DNA from: Chamaecyparis obtusa
Taxonomy: Eukaryota; Streptophyta; Pinopsida; Cupressales; Cupressaceae
NCBI GenBank assembly: GCA_027943335.1
Contig: BSBK01006740.1
Location: forward strand, 213,501-277,500
Length of the DNA stretch: 64,000 nt
Direction: 5' to 3'
The stretch's first letter is position 1, and each line of letters opens with the position of its first letter. The notes under the pieces were generated by a model. It saw nothing but the letters and a program-made list of their open reading frames with translations. It searched no databases and was not told the origin of the DNA. Shown here one piece after another: positions 1 through 23,639 of the stretch. The translations under genes and the position numbers were made by a program.

Positions 1-658
1 ACAGTTGGAGTTGGAGATACTTCTTCACCTTCTTTGGAGATTGGTATTCTTGAATCTTCTCCTTCACTTGGTTTGTCGCATTTCATGGTTTAGTTTGATG
101 ATGTGATGAATTCCTTGAGCTTGGAGATACCTATCAAGTCTTCAAATATGCATATTTGGAGACCTTCCTCCTTTCATTTGGATATGAATTGGTTTGCGGC
201 AACATCATCATACTTCATATAGATTCCACTTCCTAGTTCCTATCCAAAATGGGAAGCGTTCCAACATTTTTACTTGGTCTATCTTCTTCCCCAAGGGAGA
301 AATGTTGTTTATAGGCTTTGGACTATATTTTGTCTTCAAACACTCACCATTTTTGCAAGAGATTCTTCATTATGGGTCGGCTATCTTGTCTCCTTATTTC
401 CTTCCTATGGGGGGATAATTTCGTGTATATACATGATGTATGTAGTCCTTGGAGGGCCTTGAGTCCTCCATGCATCCATGCATCTTGTGTGTCTTCATCT
501 CTCTTTTTATGAGAGTTTTTCCCATGAGGTTTTATGTCTCTGCTTTATGAGATATTGCATTTCATATTGTACCTGGGTACGTAGCATGGCCTAGTAGTCG
601 AAACTCATACTGCATTGTGATTTTAAGTGCATTTCCCTAAGTTTCACTCAAGGGGGGG
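1..658 (+). mobile_element. 3' internal end of an LTR retrotransposon, non-coding
   Basis: This stretch has no convincing protein. It ends in a purine-rich tract (A followed by seven G, 651-658) directly before a TG, as at the junction of the internal region and the 3' LTR of a plus-strand retrotransposon. The sequence around 505-600, with a gtacctgggtac-like segment, resembles in layout the non-coding 3' part of the element near 63350-63475, which also ends in a run of G before its LTR. The 5' part of the element lies outside the window. The short ORFs here overlap each other in several frames and look like chance. Confidence 0.55.
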
Positions 659-950
659 TGTGGTGTAATTAAAAATTCAATTGTTACACTTTACTTAAAC
701 TTACTTAGGATAATACATTGCATAGTAGTTTACATATGAGACACCTAGGAGTTTGCACCTATATTAAGTGCATGGTGTATGAGAATTCCACTTTAGGTGG
801 TGATAGTTATTATCACATTCCACTTAATGTGTGAGATCCACTTTTAGTGCACATATCACATTATCATTCTCATCATATGGCACATATTTCGTTGTGTGGT
901 TTCTCATTCAAATGTTATGATATCATCTCTTTTCACATTTAATCATCATT
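659..950 (+). repeat. partial 3' LTR (right end unresolved)
   Basis: The LTR starts with TGTGGTGTAATT immediately after the polypurine tract at 651-658. I cannot find its CA end or a target duplication: the sequence turns into AT-rich DNA after about 950, so the end given is an estimate. The 5' partner LTR is not in the window. Confidence 0.45.
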
Positions 951-1423
951 AAAAGCATCATAATAACAAGCTCATTTAATTATATGCTTATAGATAACAT
1001 TCCACTTCACTAATGAGCATATATAAATCCTTGAAATATATCAATAACTAAACAAGATCAACAAGATAATAACTCATCAAATCAGCATAACATCCTCAAT
1101 GTATCATCATGAAACCACATCAAGTAATATAACCAAAATACCCTCATAACATAATCCAGACATCATCATATAACATTAGGTCACATCATTGTAGAGTCAT
1201 ATGCATATATGATCATTAATGAAATCACAAGTATAAATTATTATCCACGTCAACGGTGATATCTACATGATCAAAAATTATATAACTATAACTATGTGCA
1301 TCACACGAATGGCAATAATAATAATAATAATACACAAATTGTTACATAATAACATTAAAAAAAAGTCTATCTCATATCAAAATGAAGCAATGACAAAAGC
1401 CAAATACAAGAAACAATACATCA
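951..1423 (-). repeat. probable 3' LTR part of the decayed gypsy element
   Basis: Read on the minus strand, a polypurine tract (AAGGGGAA, about 1424-1431) is followed at 1423 by TGATGTATTG, as expected where a minus-strand 3' LTR begins. The LTR would run leftwards from 1423; its far end is not visible, and part of 951-1300 may belong to other DNA. No matching 5' LTR is seen to the right. Confidence 0.35.
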
Positions 1424-1622
1424 TTCCCCTTAGGCCTAGGCTTACTCTTGGAAACCTACAAAAGATAGGGCTACAACTCTGCCAACCGTGAAGCATCCTC
1501 CCAAGTAGTTGAAGTCTTATCGATCGAGTCTTATTGGACTACTTTATGTCTTAACCCTTGAGAGTCAACTTCCGTTGTTGAAGAATGCATATGGGCTCCA
1601 AAGAAAGTTGTTTTTACTCTAC

Positions 1623-1817
1623 CTACAAGGCACCCAAATCAAATACATCGGTCACTCCATGAATATATTGTCTAAGTACATAAACATGAAACATATCATG
1701 GATGTGAGATAGGCTAAGTGGCAATGCTAGACAGCAAGCAGTAAGACGGATCATCTCCATAATTTCAAAAGGTGTAACAAAATGTGGTGCTAACTTCAAA
1801 GTTTTCCCATAACACAT
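1623..1817 (-). pseudogene. gypsy integrase C-terminal fragment
   Basis: The 64 codons contain GKTLKLAPHFV, PFEIMEMI, LSHIHDMFHVYVLRQYI and a terminal DLGAL, the pattern found at the C-terminal end of chromovirus-type gypsy integrases just before or within the chromodomain. It is only a fragment: the HHCC finger and DDE core are not upstream of it. Confidence 0.8.
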
Positions 1818-1859
1818 GGGGCTCTTTTGTGGTGCTAATCAGGATTGCCCCCACCTCCT

Positions 1860-2950
1860 CCAATGATGCATTAGTGCAAACCATAATCTTTCATGCGGGA
1901 TCAAGCACTGCCAAGATAGGTGCACCAGTCAATTGTTCCTTAAGAGCCTAAGAAATTGCCACACAATTCTGACCACACAAACTTCTTCCCTTTCATCTGA
2001 AGAGAATGGAGTGCACCAACCGAGAGAATTCATTCATAAATTGATAGTAATAACCTACCAAACCCATGAAACTAAGGACCTTTAAACAATTGGTTGGCCC
2101 TAGCTAATCCAAAATGGCTTGAATCTTGGAGGGATCCACTGAAATACCCAATTCAGAGATTCTATAACCCAAATACCTCACCTTAGTCTAAAAGAACTCA
2201 CACTTGGCCAGGTTTCTATAAAGTTGATGGTCACAAAGAAATTGCAAAACCTCACACCAAGTGGTTCTCATTTTCCTCCACTATCCTCAAATACACCAAA
2301 ATGTCATCCAAAAACATAATGAAAAATCAATCAAGCTAGGTACAAAACACTTTATTCATCAAATTCATGAATATTGATGGAACAGTGGTCAACCCCAAAA
2401 GGGACAATCGTAAACCCATAATGCACATAACAAATGTAAAATGTGGTCTAATGAATGTTGGCCTCATGAATGTGAAGATTATGATACCTTGACTTGACAT
2501 CTATCTTAGAGAACACTCTAGCTCCCTTCATCTAATCAAACACACCAACGATCCTTGAATAGGGATATTAGATCTTCGTTGTCATCTTATTAACTGTAAA
2601 AAAATGAAGGGACTTGTCTTGCTTCTCAATGAAAACAACCAATGCTCCCCAAAAGGAAACATTGGGACGAATATGGCCCTTATCCAACAACTCCTCAAAC
2701 TACAACTGAAGATCACTCAACTTCTGAGTAGTCATACAATATGGTGCCCTAGAAATGGGCTATGCTCCTAGCATGATATCAATGCAGAAAACTATGTTGC
2801 ACTTAGGCGACATGTTTAGGATCTCATTCAGAAACACATTTGCGAACCCACGAAGGAGTGGGTGATCATCAATAGACACCTCTTGACTCTCACCCTCATC
2901 AAGATCACTCATTGAGATTGCAAACAACTAGTAGCCCAAGCTCATACTAA
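1860..2950 (-). pseudogene. gypsy reverse transcriptase / RNase H remnant
   Basis: On the minus strand near 2340-2400 the translation reads FGLTTVPSIFMNLMNKVF, the usual gypsy motif upstream of the active site. Near 2291-2320 it reads FLDDILVY, the catalytic YVDD-type motif. RNase H-like sequence (LTGAPILAVLDPA, then VCTNASLEEVG) follows at about 1960-1860. Several stops and frameshifts separate these pieces, so no enzyme could be made. Confidence 0.8.
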
Positions 2951-2992
2951 GTTCAAGCAAAGAAAAAAGGGGTCTCTAAAACCCTCCAAGCT

Positions 2993-3214
2993 CTAATTGC
3001 CACTTCTATCACCTAAACATTGTACCGACTTGTGTTGGCAAACTATACAAAAATGGAGGGCACTTAACCAATTCATACCCAAAACAACTCCACATAACCC
3101 TATGAGTATGATACAAAGATATACAATTATAGTGAAGGTGCCTAAATCTAACACACCACCATGAACTACTAAGTCTATAGCCAACCTACAACTCATGGCA
3201 ACTAGAACTACCAA
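2993..3214 (-). pseudogene. gypsy aspartic protease fragment
   Basis: This short reading frame contains VVLGMNWLSALHF, matching the ILGMDWL motif near the C-terminus of gypsy retropepsins, preceded by a hydrophobic strand. The catalytic D-S/T-G triad is not visible in the same frame. It sits between gag-like and RT sequence, as expected. Confidence 0.7.
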
Positions 3215-3399
3215 CTATCAACCTGACATGTGGCCGCTAGCCCCCTCGCTCCACAAGAAAAGGGGAAATAAAGGTATCTAATACACTAGAATAAAATAAA
3301 GGTGGAAATCCCAAATAACACACCTATAGCCTCAATAATTGTGTTCCAATGCTCAACCTGAATGTTTCAACAACTGAAAATAATTTGTGTTCTACCTAT

Positions 3400-4650
3400 G
3401 TAGGCTGAGAAGTAGTTGGCCTCTAAGTAAGTTGTGAAATTGACCTCTACGGATGAGTTGCTATGTGACTTTGTTCACCGCAAGAGAAACATCCTCCCAA
3501 ACCAAAATCATGATCTCTAGAAGGCACACTACAATGAAAGAAATCGCCTCTACTATAACCTTGTGATGCACACAGCGAAGGACAATTAAGATTAAGGTCT
3601 GTGGATCACCCTTTCTCGCTAAGTAAGGAAATACACCATTTCTTAGACTAATGTTTACTAAGAGCCCATGAGAATCTTTGCCTTCGCTACTATTGGTGAC
3701 CTATCCTAAGATGTGTAAAATATGCCCTAGAAGATCTCGAGGGTTGTAACTGAGTGCCTCGTACACCCAATCTTGATGGAGGTGCACCATCTCTCAGTAC
3801 TTCTACTTAACCTCCAAGGTGTTTGACCACATTCCTCTACCAATCTTGCCTTCTCCACCACGCTCTTTAGAGTTTTGGGCTAACAAACCTAAACTTCACC
3901 ACTAATATGAGGACCAAGGCCCTCAACAAAAATGTTGTACTAACATAGGATCATCATCAAAAATACTAGCATATTGCTTAAGTTCAAAGAACCTATCCTC
4001 GTACTAGTCCACTATCATGGCCATTTATTGTAGCTCATAGAACTCATCACCACACCATTGATGTAAGCGCTAAAAAAGTTCATGTTCAAAAATGTCCTAG
4101 GAAAATCTCCAACGATACTATAGCGTATCTATATGGAGCTTATACTCCGTGTGTCACCAGGTAGACACCCCCTAAGATGCATGATGGCACGTTGAGCCCT
4201 ACTATTGTTTCCATATGCATGCATGGCAAAGCAATGGTCAAGATTTGTCAACTAAGTCTTAGCCTTTATACCACCATAAGACCCATAAAAAGTAGGTTGA
4301 TGTGACCTAAGGAAGCCTCTCATGTGCCCTGCTAGAATGGTATCCTTGTCCACTATTGTACATTCTCTCCTACAAGGGGATTTTTTGCCTCTCCAATGAT
4401 CAACCTTGAAGTCACTCGAGCTACAAAAGCACTAACGCTCTCCTCCATCCTCCTAATGACCATGATTTGACGAGTGTGACTCCTTTGTACTGAGATACCT
4501 CTTAACAAGGTCCAACGTGCAATAAGCTTCTAGAGTAAATTAAGGATCTAAGGATCCCTACATCTTCCATCCTATTCACCCTTCTAATACCCCAAGCCCT
4601 TCCACGACCTCTTTTCCTAAGAGAATAAGATTTACTTAAGGACCATCATA
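3400..4650 (-). pseudogene. gypsy gag remnant
   Basis: Minus-strand translation gives short gag-like pieces, for example TLKSVVEKARLVEE near 3850-3890, a pattern common in the C-terminal half of gypsy gag before the zinc knuckle. There is no open frame longer than about 60 codons. The right boundary is a guess. Confidence 0.5.
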
Positions 4651-7400
4651 AACATACCTATGAGCCCCGTTAAGGCAACAAGAAATCAATAATATTAGGT
4701 GATTGTTAGGCCCAAGAAAATATGCACGATAAACTAAGGATGCACAAAAAACAAGGATGAAGTTTGCATTCAAGTCCGCAATGAAATAGCCTACGATGGA
4801 TGGTTTTTATAATGTCTCGCTAAGGAACTCTCACAACATAGGGTAAAACATATAGAGAATTATTTTTACAACAATTAAAACATGCATTACTAACGAGAGC
4901 AATGTGCTCAATAAGAAGATAAACCAACTAGTCACTCGACAACCAAGCACTAGCGAAAGTCTCGATACACTTCCAAAGGGTTCCTAGACACCCAACTCTA
5001 CATCTAATATGGAATCCAATGTTTCTCGAGTTGCAACGAGAGCTCAAATTGCATCCAACGAGCATCTTCCACAACTCACCGGTCAACACACATGGCTACC
5101 CATAGAGGTGACTAGATCAACCTTTGAAACGAGCTAACCATCTAGGTTCGTTTTAATGCACCAATCAAAATGTTCCTACTATAAGCAACATCCACATAGT
5201 TCAATTAACCTTAAACCAACACAATAATCCAACTAGAAGACATCATTAAAAAATGACAAATAACCCTGAAACCAAAGATGTATCAGCTACCACGCATATA
5301 TGCTAAAAACTGGCCAGAGGCGTCAAAGGATAAGCGGAGACGCTTAACTGCAGGTGCAAACATCAGTCCTCATATGTCGATGCTGAAAAATCTAAACAGA
5401 AATTTAGAGACACAGATGGAGACGTCAGTCTGCATGTTGACCTGCCCAAAGACCAAAAAAGTCTCAAGACCAATAAGGTGGAGACGCTGCTTTACGGGCA
5501 AAGATGCCAATCAACGCTAACGCAGATAGAAAGCCTTGAATGCCACAATACAATTTCTTGCCCAAACTTAAGGAGAAACTTGTCTAAAACTATGCTGACT
5601 GAAACATATGTCTAAAACATGTGTACCACAAGGGGGTACAAATATAAACATTGCCCAGGTCTACATCACTCAATTACAATTAGATTATTCATTTAACTAC
5701 AATCGAAGGGCAGACTATTCTAGAGGTTTTTATAGGTTAACTTAAGGTTTCTACAGATATCTTCACCCAAAGAATATAAACTTAAGTATGCTACAGTACA
5801 GATGAAAAGAAAAAAAGGCAGAAAAGACTACTACTAGACAGAGATACTGAAACTGCCAAAAATACTTATACAGCTAGAGCCAACCAGATACATAAAAAAC
5901 TGTCATAACCATAAAGCTGCAACAAAGACAATGCAGAAACATTTAAGCAGTTGGAAAGACTAGTGATACAGACACTCCTTATTCTCAGACCACCACCTAC
6001 TTGTATCCAACGATCAAAATCATCACATGCAGATAATAATAATCCATTTATTTACCAGAACAATATTCAAATCATCCCTATGTAAATCAGAAAAGTAAAA
6101 TATTTACTAACCCTATCCAAATCGCAGCAACATCCATTTTATTTAAAGCCAAATGGCATTACTAAATAAAACACAACTGTTATGAATCTTTGCATCTAAA
6201 AGTAGCAAAAATCAACTACAGCCGTTTCCTTAACATTTAATAAAATATGAGTTACAAAAAACTGCCATTAATAGCAGATATAGAGTTCTAAATTACCCCC
6301 TACAGCAGTTACAACCTACAACAGTCAACAAAATTTTCTTTAAAATAAATGAATAACTAACGAGGGTTGATGGATTGTTCAAGGTGTTCATCGATTCCTC
6401 CCTAGAATCCACCTTGACACCTGTCTCCAGGAAAGAGTCAAGCAACCAAATATTTGCTTCTGTAAATTTTTTTATTTTGTTTTCACTAGGCATATTTGCT
6501 CATTTTGCATAGGATTGTCAGGATCCTTTTTGCAGTTCAATCGAGTCATCCTAGCAAACATTTTCAAAAACCTCAAGAAACTTACAAATGGATAAGAATT
6601 GTCTCCAGCACTTTAAAAAACTCTCAAATATGGGTTTGAAAACGGGACTACTTCTATGGAAAAACAAATATAAAGAATATGCAAAAATGAAAAGTTTATC
6701 ATCTCAAACACATCTAAAATAAACAGTGCATACTGTTGATATTTGTACTGTCGATATTTCTCTTTAATCCTTCACAACTATTGTGCAACGTGGAGTAGTG
6801 GGCTACAACTATAGTATGGGCTTTTACTCAACATCGCTATACCATACACATTAAAAAGATTGATCTGAATTTACTAGGGTAATATTTAATAAAATACAAA
6901 ATTAATTCATTGTCCAATACTGACAATTGTCATAAAATGTTCAACATGTTCCTACCTGAGAGATTTCCAGCCAAAACCCAACCTGTAATATAGCCTATCA
7001 CTATTAAATAAGAAAAAAAATCTATATTTATCCAGTTGCATACAAAATAAATAAAAGCCTACTCTGTAATTGATAAACATGTGAAGGGGCAGATCTGCAT
7101 AATTCTTTTGTGGCTTGAACTAAACCAATTTGAATTCAATAAATCAATAAATATCAACAGAGCACACAACACTCAAGATCACAAATTGCATAAAATAGGT
7201 ATTCCTAATATATTCGTAATTTTTTCCAACTGTTTATAATAGATATATTTATAACAGAACAATTCGAGAGAGAAAAAAGATACATTAATTAAAACGAGGT
7301 TTCAAAATTTAATTTTTAAAAGACCGAAAGATAGCTCCTGACTTATATGTGCCGATTTCACTACTTTCCAATAGAAAAACAAAAAAAAATCATTTGCAAC
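4651..7400. other. no gene seen; AT-rich DNA downstream of the ubiquitin-eL40 gene
   Basis: I find no conserved protein motif, RNA gene or LTR border here. The ORFs at 5278-5520 and 6293-6493 are short, have no recognisable composition and match nothing I know. The left part may hold the unrecognised 5' end of the gypsy element; the right part lies beyond the 3' end of the host gene. Confidence 0.5.
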
Positions 7401-7611
7401 AATGGTAGGCATTGATCTACCAGTTTCTTACAATTATAAATTACAAACCATATTGTACTAAGTTCATTTAAATTATGCATTAAATCTCCAAAGTCAGAGA
7501 GCTTAACTTTAAATAACAAAATTGAGAACAGTATTTTCAATTTAAGTCACGACAACCTAAAATGAACAACAAAAGTTTGCTTTGCCTTCAACCACACTTC
7601 AAGCTTCAAAT
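7401..7611 (-). other. likely 3' UTR of the ubiquitin-eL40 gene
   Basis: This is the stretch directly after the stop codon on the minus strand. It is T-rich with TTTGTAATTTATAATTG-like sequence about 170 nt downstream of the stop, compatible with the loose poly(A) signals of plants. No canonical AATAAA was pinned down, so the 3' end is unproven. Confidence 0.3.
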
Positions 7612-20280
<12,669 letters not shown>

Positions 20281-20317
20281 AAAGAGAAAATATACAATAT
20301 TCGTATGTTGTAAATTG

Positions 20318-20424
20318 ATAAGTAGGAGATAAGCGCGTTCAAGTTGGAGTAGTACTGGGATGGGTGACCTGCCCAGAAGTGGTGCTTCACCTTTGTGAGC
20401 GTATTCTAATAGCAATATCACAAC
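20318..20424 (+). pseudogene. 5S rRNA-derived insertion (3' two thirds of 5S), flanked by 13-bp direct repeats
   Basis: The core reads gataagcgcgttc, gtagtactgggatgggtgac and agaagtggtgcttcacc, matching the A-box, intermediate element and C-box part of plant 5S rRNA. The first third of 5S is missing. The sequence atgttgtaaattg stands on both sides (20305-20317 and 20425-20437), as expected for LINE-type target-primed insertion of a 5'-truncated copy. It could be a 5S pseudogene or a 5S-headed SINE; the tail has no clear poly(A). It lies right behind the promoter of the ubiquitin-eL40 gene, on the other strand. Confidence 0.75.
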
Positions 20425-20437
20425 ATGTTGTAAATTG

Positions 20438-20639
20438 TTCATAGATAAAATAACTAGCACTCCCACCTTAAGGTGTGATGGTTTTGCTTCTTCTTTTTTT
20501 TACAACTAATAAGGTTAGTTAGCGAACTATTTAGTCAACGATGTTTACGCAATATAGGTCTAAATAGAGAAGCGATAGCTACAAAAATAAATTAAAAAAC
20601 TTCTCAATTAAGAAGTTAATCAGACTCCATTATCATAAA
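20438..20639. other. no feature seen
   Basis: AT-rich spacer between the 5S-like insertion and the CCCTAA-type array. No ORF or repeat border was found. Confidence 0.5.
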
Positions 20640-21315
20640 ACTTAACCTTAAACCTTTACAAATATCAAATTGTAATCCTAACCATAATCTTAATCCTAAA
20701 CAATATCATAACTCAAACTATAACACAACTCTAACCCTAATCATGACATAAACCTAAACCATTACCCTAACCCTAATAAAAACTCTAATTTTAACCATAA
20801 ATTCCTAATCCTAACCTTAACCCTAACCATAATCAAAATCTTAAGCCTAACCATAATACTAACCATGATGTAACCCCTTACCCTAACTATAATTGTAACT
20901 CTAAACTCTATACACAACCCTAACCCTAACCTTAAATCTAATCCAAACATTAAGCCCTATTTCTGATCATAACCCAATTTGAACCCTAACCATGGGATAA
21001 ACTTGCACTCTTATCCTAACCCTAACCCTAAATACTAATTGTAACCATAATTACAACCATGATATAAACCTTAAACCTAACTATAATCGTAATCCTAAAC
21101 CTTTATCCTAACCCTGCTAATAACACTAATAATGTTGTAAACCTTAACCCTAATAATGGTCCTAACTATAATCCTAGTTGTAGATCCTAAAACATAATCT
21201 TAACCCTAATCCTAAATTCTAACCCTGATCAAAATCCTAACTCTAACCACAATACTAACCCCGATCAAAACCCTAACTCTAACCATGATACTAACCATCA
21301 TGTAAACCCTAACCA
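20640..21315. repeat. degenerate telomere-like (CCCTAA-type) array
   Basis: About 675 bp made largely of aaccctaa, taaccctaac and mutated variants such as aaccataat and aatcctaa, with irregular spacing. Short runs of two or three perfect CCTAAC units remain, for example at 20932-20942 and 21016-21030. It resembles old interstitial telomeric sequence that has mutated and expanded, not a functional telomere (plant repeat CCCTAAA). The open minus frame across it is a result of the missing stops in the repeat. Confidence 0.75.
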
Positions 21316-21320
21316 TTATA

Positions 21321-21938
21321 TGTTGTTTAAATTATGTAATAAACTTACTTAAATATGTAATAATAAATAATAAATTTATGAAGATAAACATGTCAAATTA
21401 AAAAGTACTTTTTAAATTTTATTAAAATTAAAATATTACTAATATTATGTAAATAAAAATACAAATTTAAAATATAACCAAGCTAGAATAATTAAAATTT
21501 CAAAAAAATTATAAATTATAAATTAGATTAATTTTAAATAAACTTTAATTATTATTTATATTCTGATAAAAATATATAAATAGTTAGATTAAATTTTAAA
21601 CATAAGTTAAAATTGCAATTTGAATTAAGTTTTTAATTTTTAAATTGCAATTTTAACTTATGTTTAAAATTTAATCTAATTATTTATATATTTTTATCAG
21701 AATACAAACGATAATTAAAGTTTAATAAAATTAATCTAATTTATAACTTATATTTTTTTGAAATTTTAATTATTCTAGCTTGGTTATATTTTAAATTTGT
21801 ATTTTTATTTACATAATATTAGTAATATTTTTATTTTAATAAAATTTTAAAAGTACTTTCTTATTTGACATGTTTATCTTCATAAATTTATTATTTATTA
21901 TTACATATTTAAGTAAGTTTATTACATAATAAACAACA
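21321..21938. mobile_element. 618-bp near-perfect palindrome (foldback/MITE-like element)
   Basis: The left arm from TGTTGTTTAA (21321) to about 21626 is the reverse complement of the right arm from about 21638 to TAAACAACA (21938), with scattered mismatches and a few short length differences; the loop is roughly 10 bp. TA flanks both ends (21319-21320 and 21939-21940), compatible with a TA target duplication of Tc1/mariner type. It is more than 80% A+T and has no coding capacity. RNA read through it would fold into a long hairpin. It separates the telomere-like array from the LINE remnant. Confidence 0.85.
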
Positions 21939-21940
21939 TA

Positions 21941-23350
21941 CAAATTAATTTTTCTTCTCGTGGTGTGATTTGTCGCTTCTTGGGTTTGTGGTTGAGCCTG
22001 GCTAATTTGCACAGGTGGATCTCTGCTCATTGGTAGCCTATTATTTCTAGTATTGTTCATATTTTCCCTATGGTAAAGGGTTTTTTTACTGCTAAATTTG
22101 ATAATGTTGAAGATAGAAAGTTGATTATGTGCAATAACTCTTTCTCTTGGGATAATCGTTATATTATGTGCAATAACTCTTTCTCTTGGGATAATCGTTA
22201 TATGTTGGTTATGAAACCCTAGTTTCCTAATTTTTCCCCCTCTTCTGAAATATTTAACAAGATTCTGATTTGGGTGAGGCTTCCCTATCTTCCCCTTCAT
22301 TTTTGGGTTGAATCCCTATTTGAAGCGATGGGAGAGGCTATTGGAGACTTTCTGATGGTGGATAAAGAATCATCTGATAGTATGCACTCGACTTATGTGC
22401 GTTTACTGGTAGAGATGGATATCTCTAAGGGGTTACCAGAAAAGATTAAGTTAGAGTACTCAAATACTTCCTTGATTCAAACTTTGGACTATGAAAGGGC
22501 TTCCTTTCAGATGTAGGAAGTGTTTTAAAACAGGTCACTTGGCAGTCCAATGCGGATTACAGAAGACAAAGACCAAAAGGTATGCTTCTTGGTGGAAGGG
22601 TGCTTCTTCCAATCATTTTACAATAAAGAAAAATATTGATCTTGTTGAGAATGTTGGGTCTAAGGATATTCCTCATGTAGGAACTATTCCTGTGGGATCT
22701 ACTATCACCACTGTTGGTAGTTTTGAGGTTGTCTAGTCTACTGGCGTTTCTTCCTCCAGAACTGATTCAGTTGTTTCTAATGGTATTTCTCCCAGTAAAT
22801 TTGTTGATGTTGGGGTTCTTCCCATTGGTTTGGGTCTTGTTGGATTCACTGAACAGTCTGTTGGTGTTTCTGCTAGTACTAGTCCTACTGGTTTTATTGC
22901 TCCCAGTGATTCCTCTACTGCTGGTGTTCCTCATGTTGGTTTTGGTCTTGTTGGGTCTACTGTCATTTTCGCTGGTAGCTTTGGTGTTGGACAGTCTACA
23001 GGTAATTATGTTGGTTCTGTTCTTGTTGGATCTGTTGGTTTCCTTCTAGCAAGTCATGTTTCAGCTAGTCTCTCTATTGTTGCGGAGAAATATGGACTTG
23101 GTGTTTCTCCCTTGCGTTTGGAGGCATGTCCCTTTGTTGGTTTTGTCCAGACTTCTTCTTCTGCTTCTCTCTTGAGACCTTCCTCTCAAGACTGGTAGGA
23201 GAAGGTTTCTTTGGTAGAGGAGGGGTGGACCCTAGTTATTGCTAAACATCATAAAAAATCCTCTCTACAATTTGATATGACTCTCCGCTCCCAGAAGAAG
23301 GGAGGTAAGGGTAAATCTAGATTTTGTCTTGGGCTACTTGGGTTTTAAAA
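21941..23350 (+). pseudogene. plant L1-type LINE ORF1 (DUF4283 plus zinc knuckle), first LINE
   Basis: Plus-strand translation in shifting frames gives a DUF4283-like domain (GFFTAKFDNVEDRKLIM, about 22078-22130; WVRLPYLPLHFW, 22270-22310), a linker with KLEYSNTSL, a CCHC knuckle CRKCFKTGHLAVQC (22512-22552), a G/V/S-rich low-complexity region (22640-23190) and an end piece EEGWTLVIAKHHKKS (23218-23265), all typical of ORF1 of plant L1 LINEs. It is broken by stops and by a frameshift just before the knuckle. The N-terminus is lost at the palindrome. No ORF2 follows before the next LINE. Confidence 0.8.
22124..22201 (+). repeat. 39-bp in-frame tandem duplication in the LINE ORF1
   Basis: The 39-bp unit beginning attatgtgcaataac occurs twice without change (22124 and 22163), duplicating 13 codons (IMCNNSFSWDNRY) in the DUF4283 domain. 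The two units are identical, so the event is recent compared with the decay of the ORF. Confidence 0.9.
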
Positions 23351-23639
23351 TTAAAATAAAAAATCTTTAGAAGGGTGCTAAAGGAAAATCCTAGTTTGGG
23401 ATTTTTCTTTAGCTTGGGTTTGCATGAAGGTTGTTTCATGCATTGCTTCATTCAGGTTGTGGGTGCCTGTTGTAAAACCCTCACCTTGGTCTTGTTCCAT
23501 TTCGTTTATGAGGGCTACTTTGAATATCTTTTGTGACCACTTTGTTCAAGGTTTCAGGGCCCCTTCAAAACCTGTATTTACCTCAATTAGAAATATAATT
23601 AAAATTTAACCATTCTCATAATAATGGGTGCTTTTCTCT
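23351..23639 (+). other. spacer between two LINE remnants
   Basis: Possibly the end of the first LINE. The ORF at 23424-23609 has no known motif. No poly(A) or target duplication was found. Confidence 0.4.

Larger units (their letters stand above)
1424..4650 (-). mobile_element. decayed Ty3/gypsy internal region (gag-PR-RT-RNH-INT remnants)
   Basis: Minus-strand translation gives, from right to left, gag-like, protease, reverse transcriptase, RNase H and integrase C-terminal segments in the order normal for Ty3/gypsy. All are broken by stops and frameshifts. The integrase core is missing: RNase H sequence near 1860-1960 runs almost directly into the integrase C-terminus at 1817, so an internal deletion has occurred. 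The integrase tail resembles that of chromovirus-type gypsy elements. No primer site or 5' LTR was recognised between 4650 and 5300. Confidence 0.8.

Noticed and set aside
5278..5520. 80-codon plus-strand ORF
   Set aside because: No motif, no neighbour with related function; length within chance for this window.
20762..20950. Minus-strand ORF made of VRV/GLGL repeats
   Set aside because: Result of the telomere-like array, which lacks stops in this frame.
21836..22300. 154-codon minus-strand ORF
   Set aside because: Lies across the palindrome edge and antisense to the LINE ORF1; its internal repeat comes from the 39-bp duplication.
22714..23049. Leucine/valine-rich ORF like a membrane protein
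   Set aside because: Out-of-frame reading of the G/V/S-rich part of the LINE ORF1.
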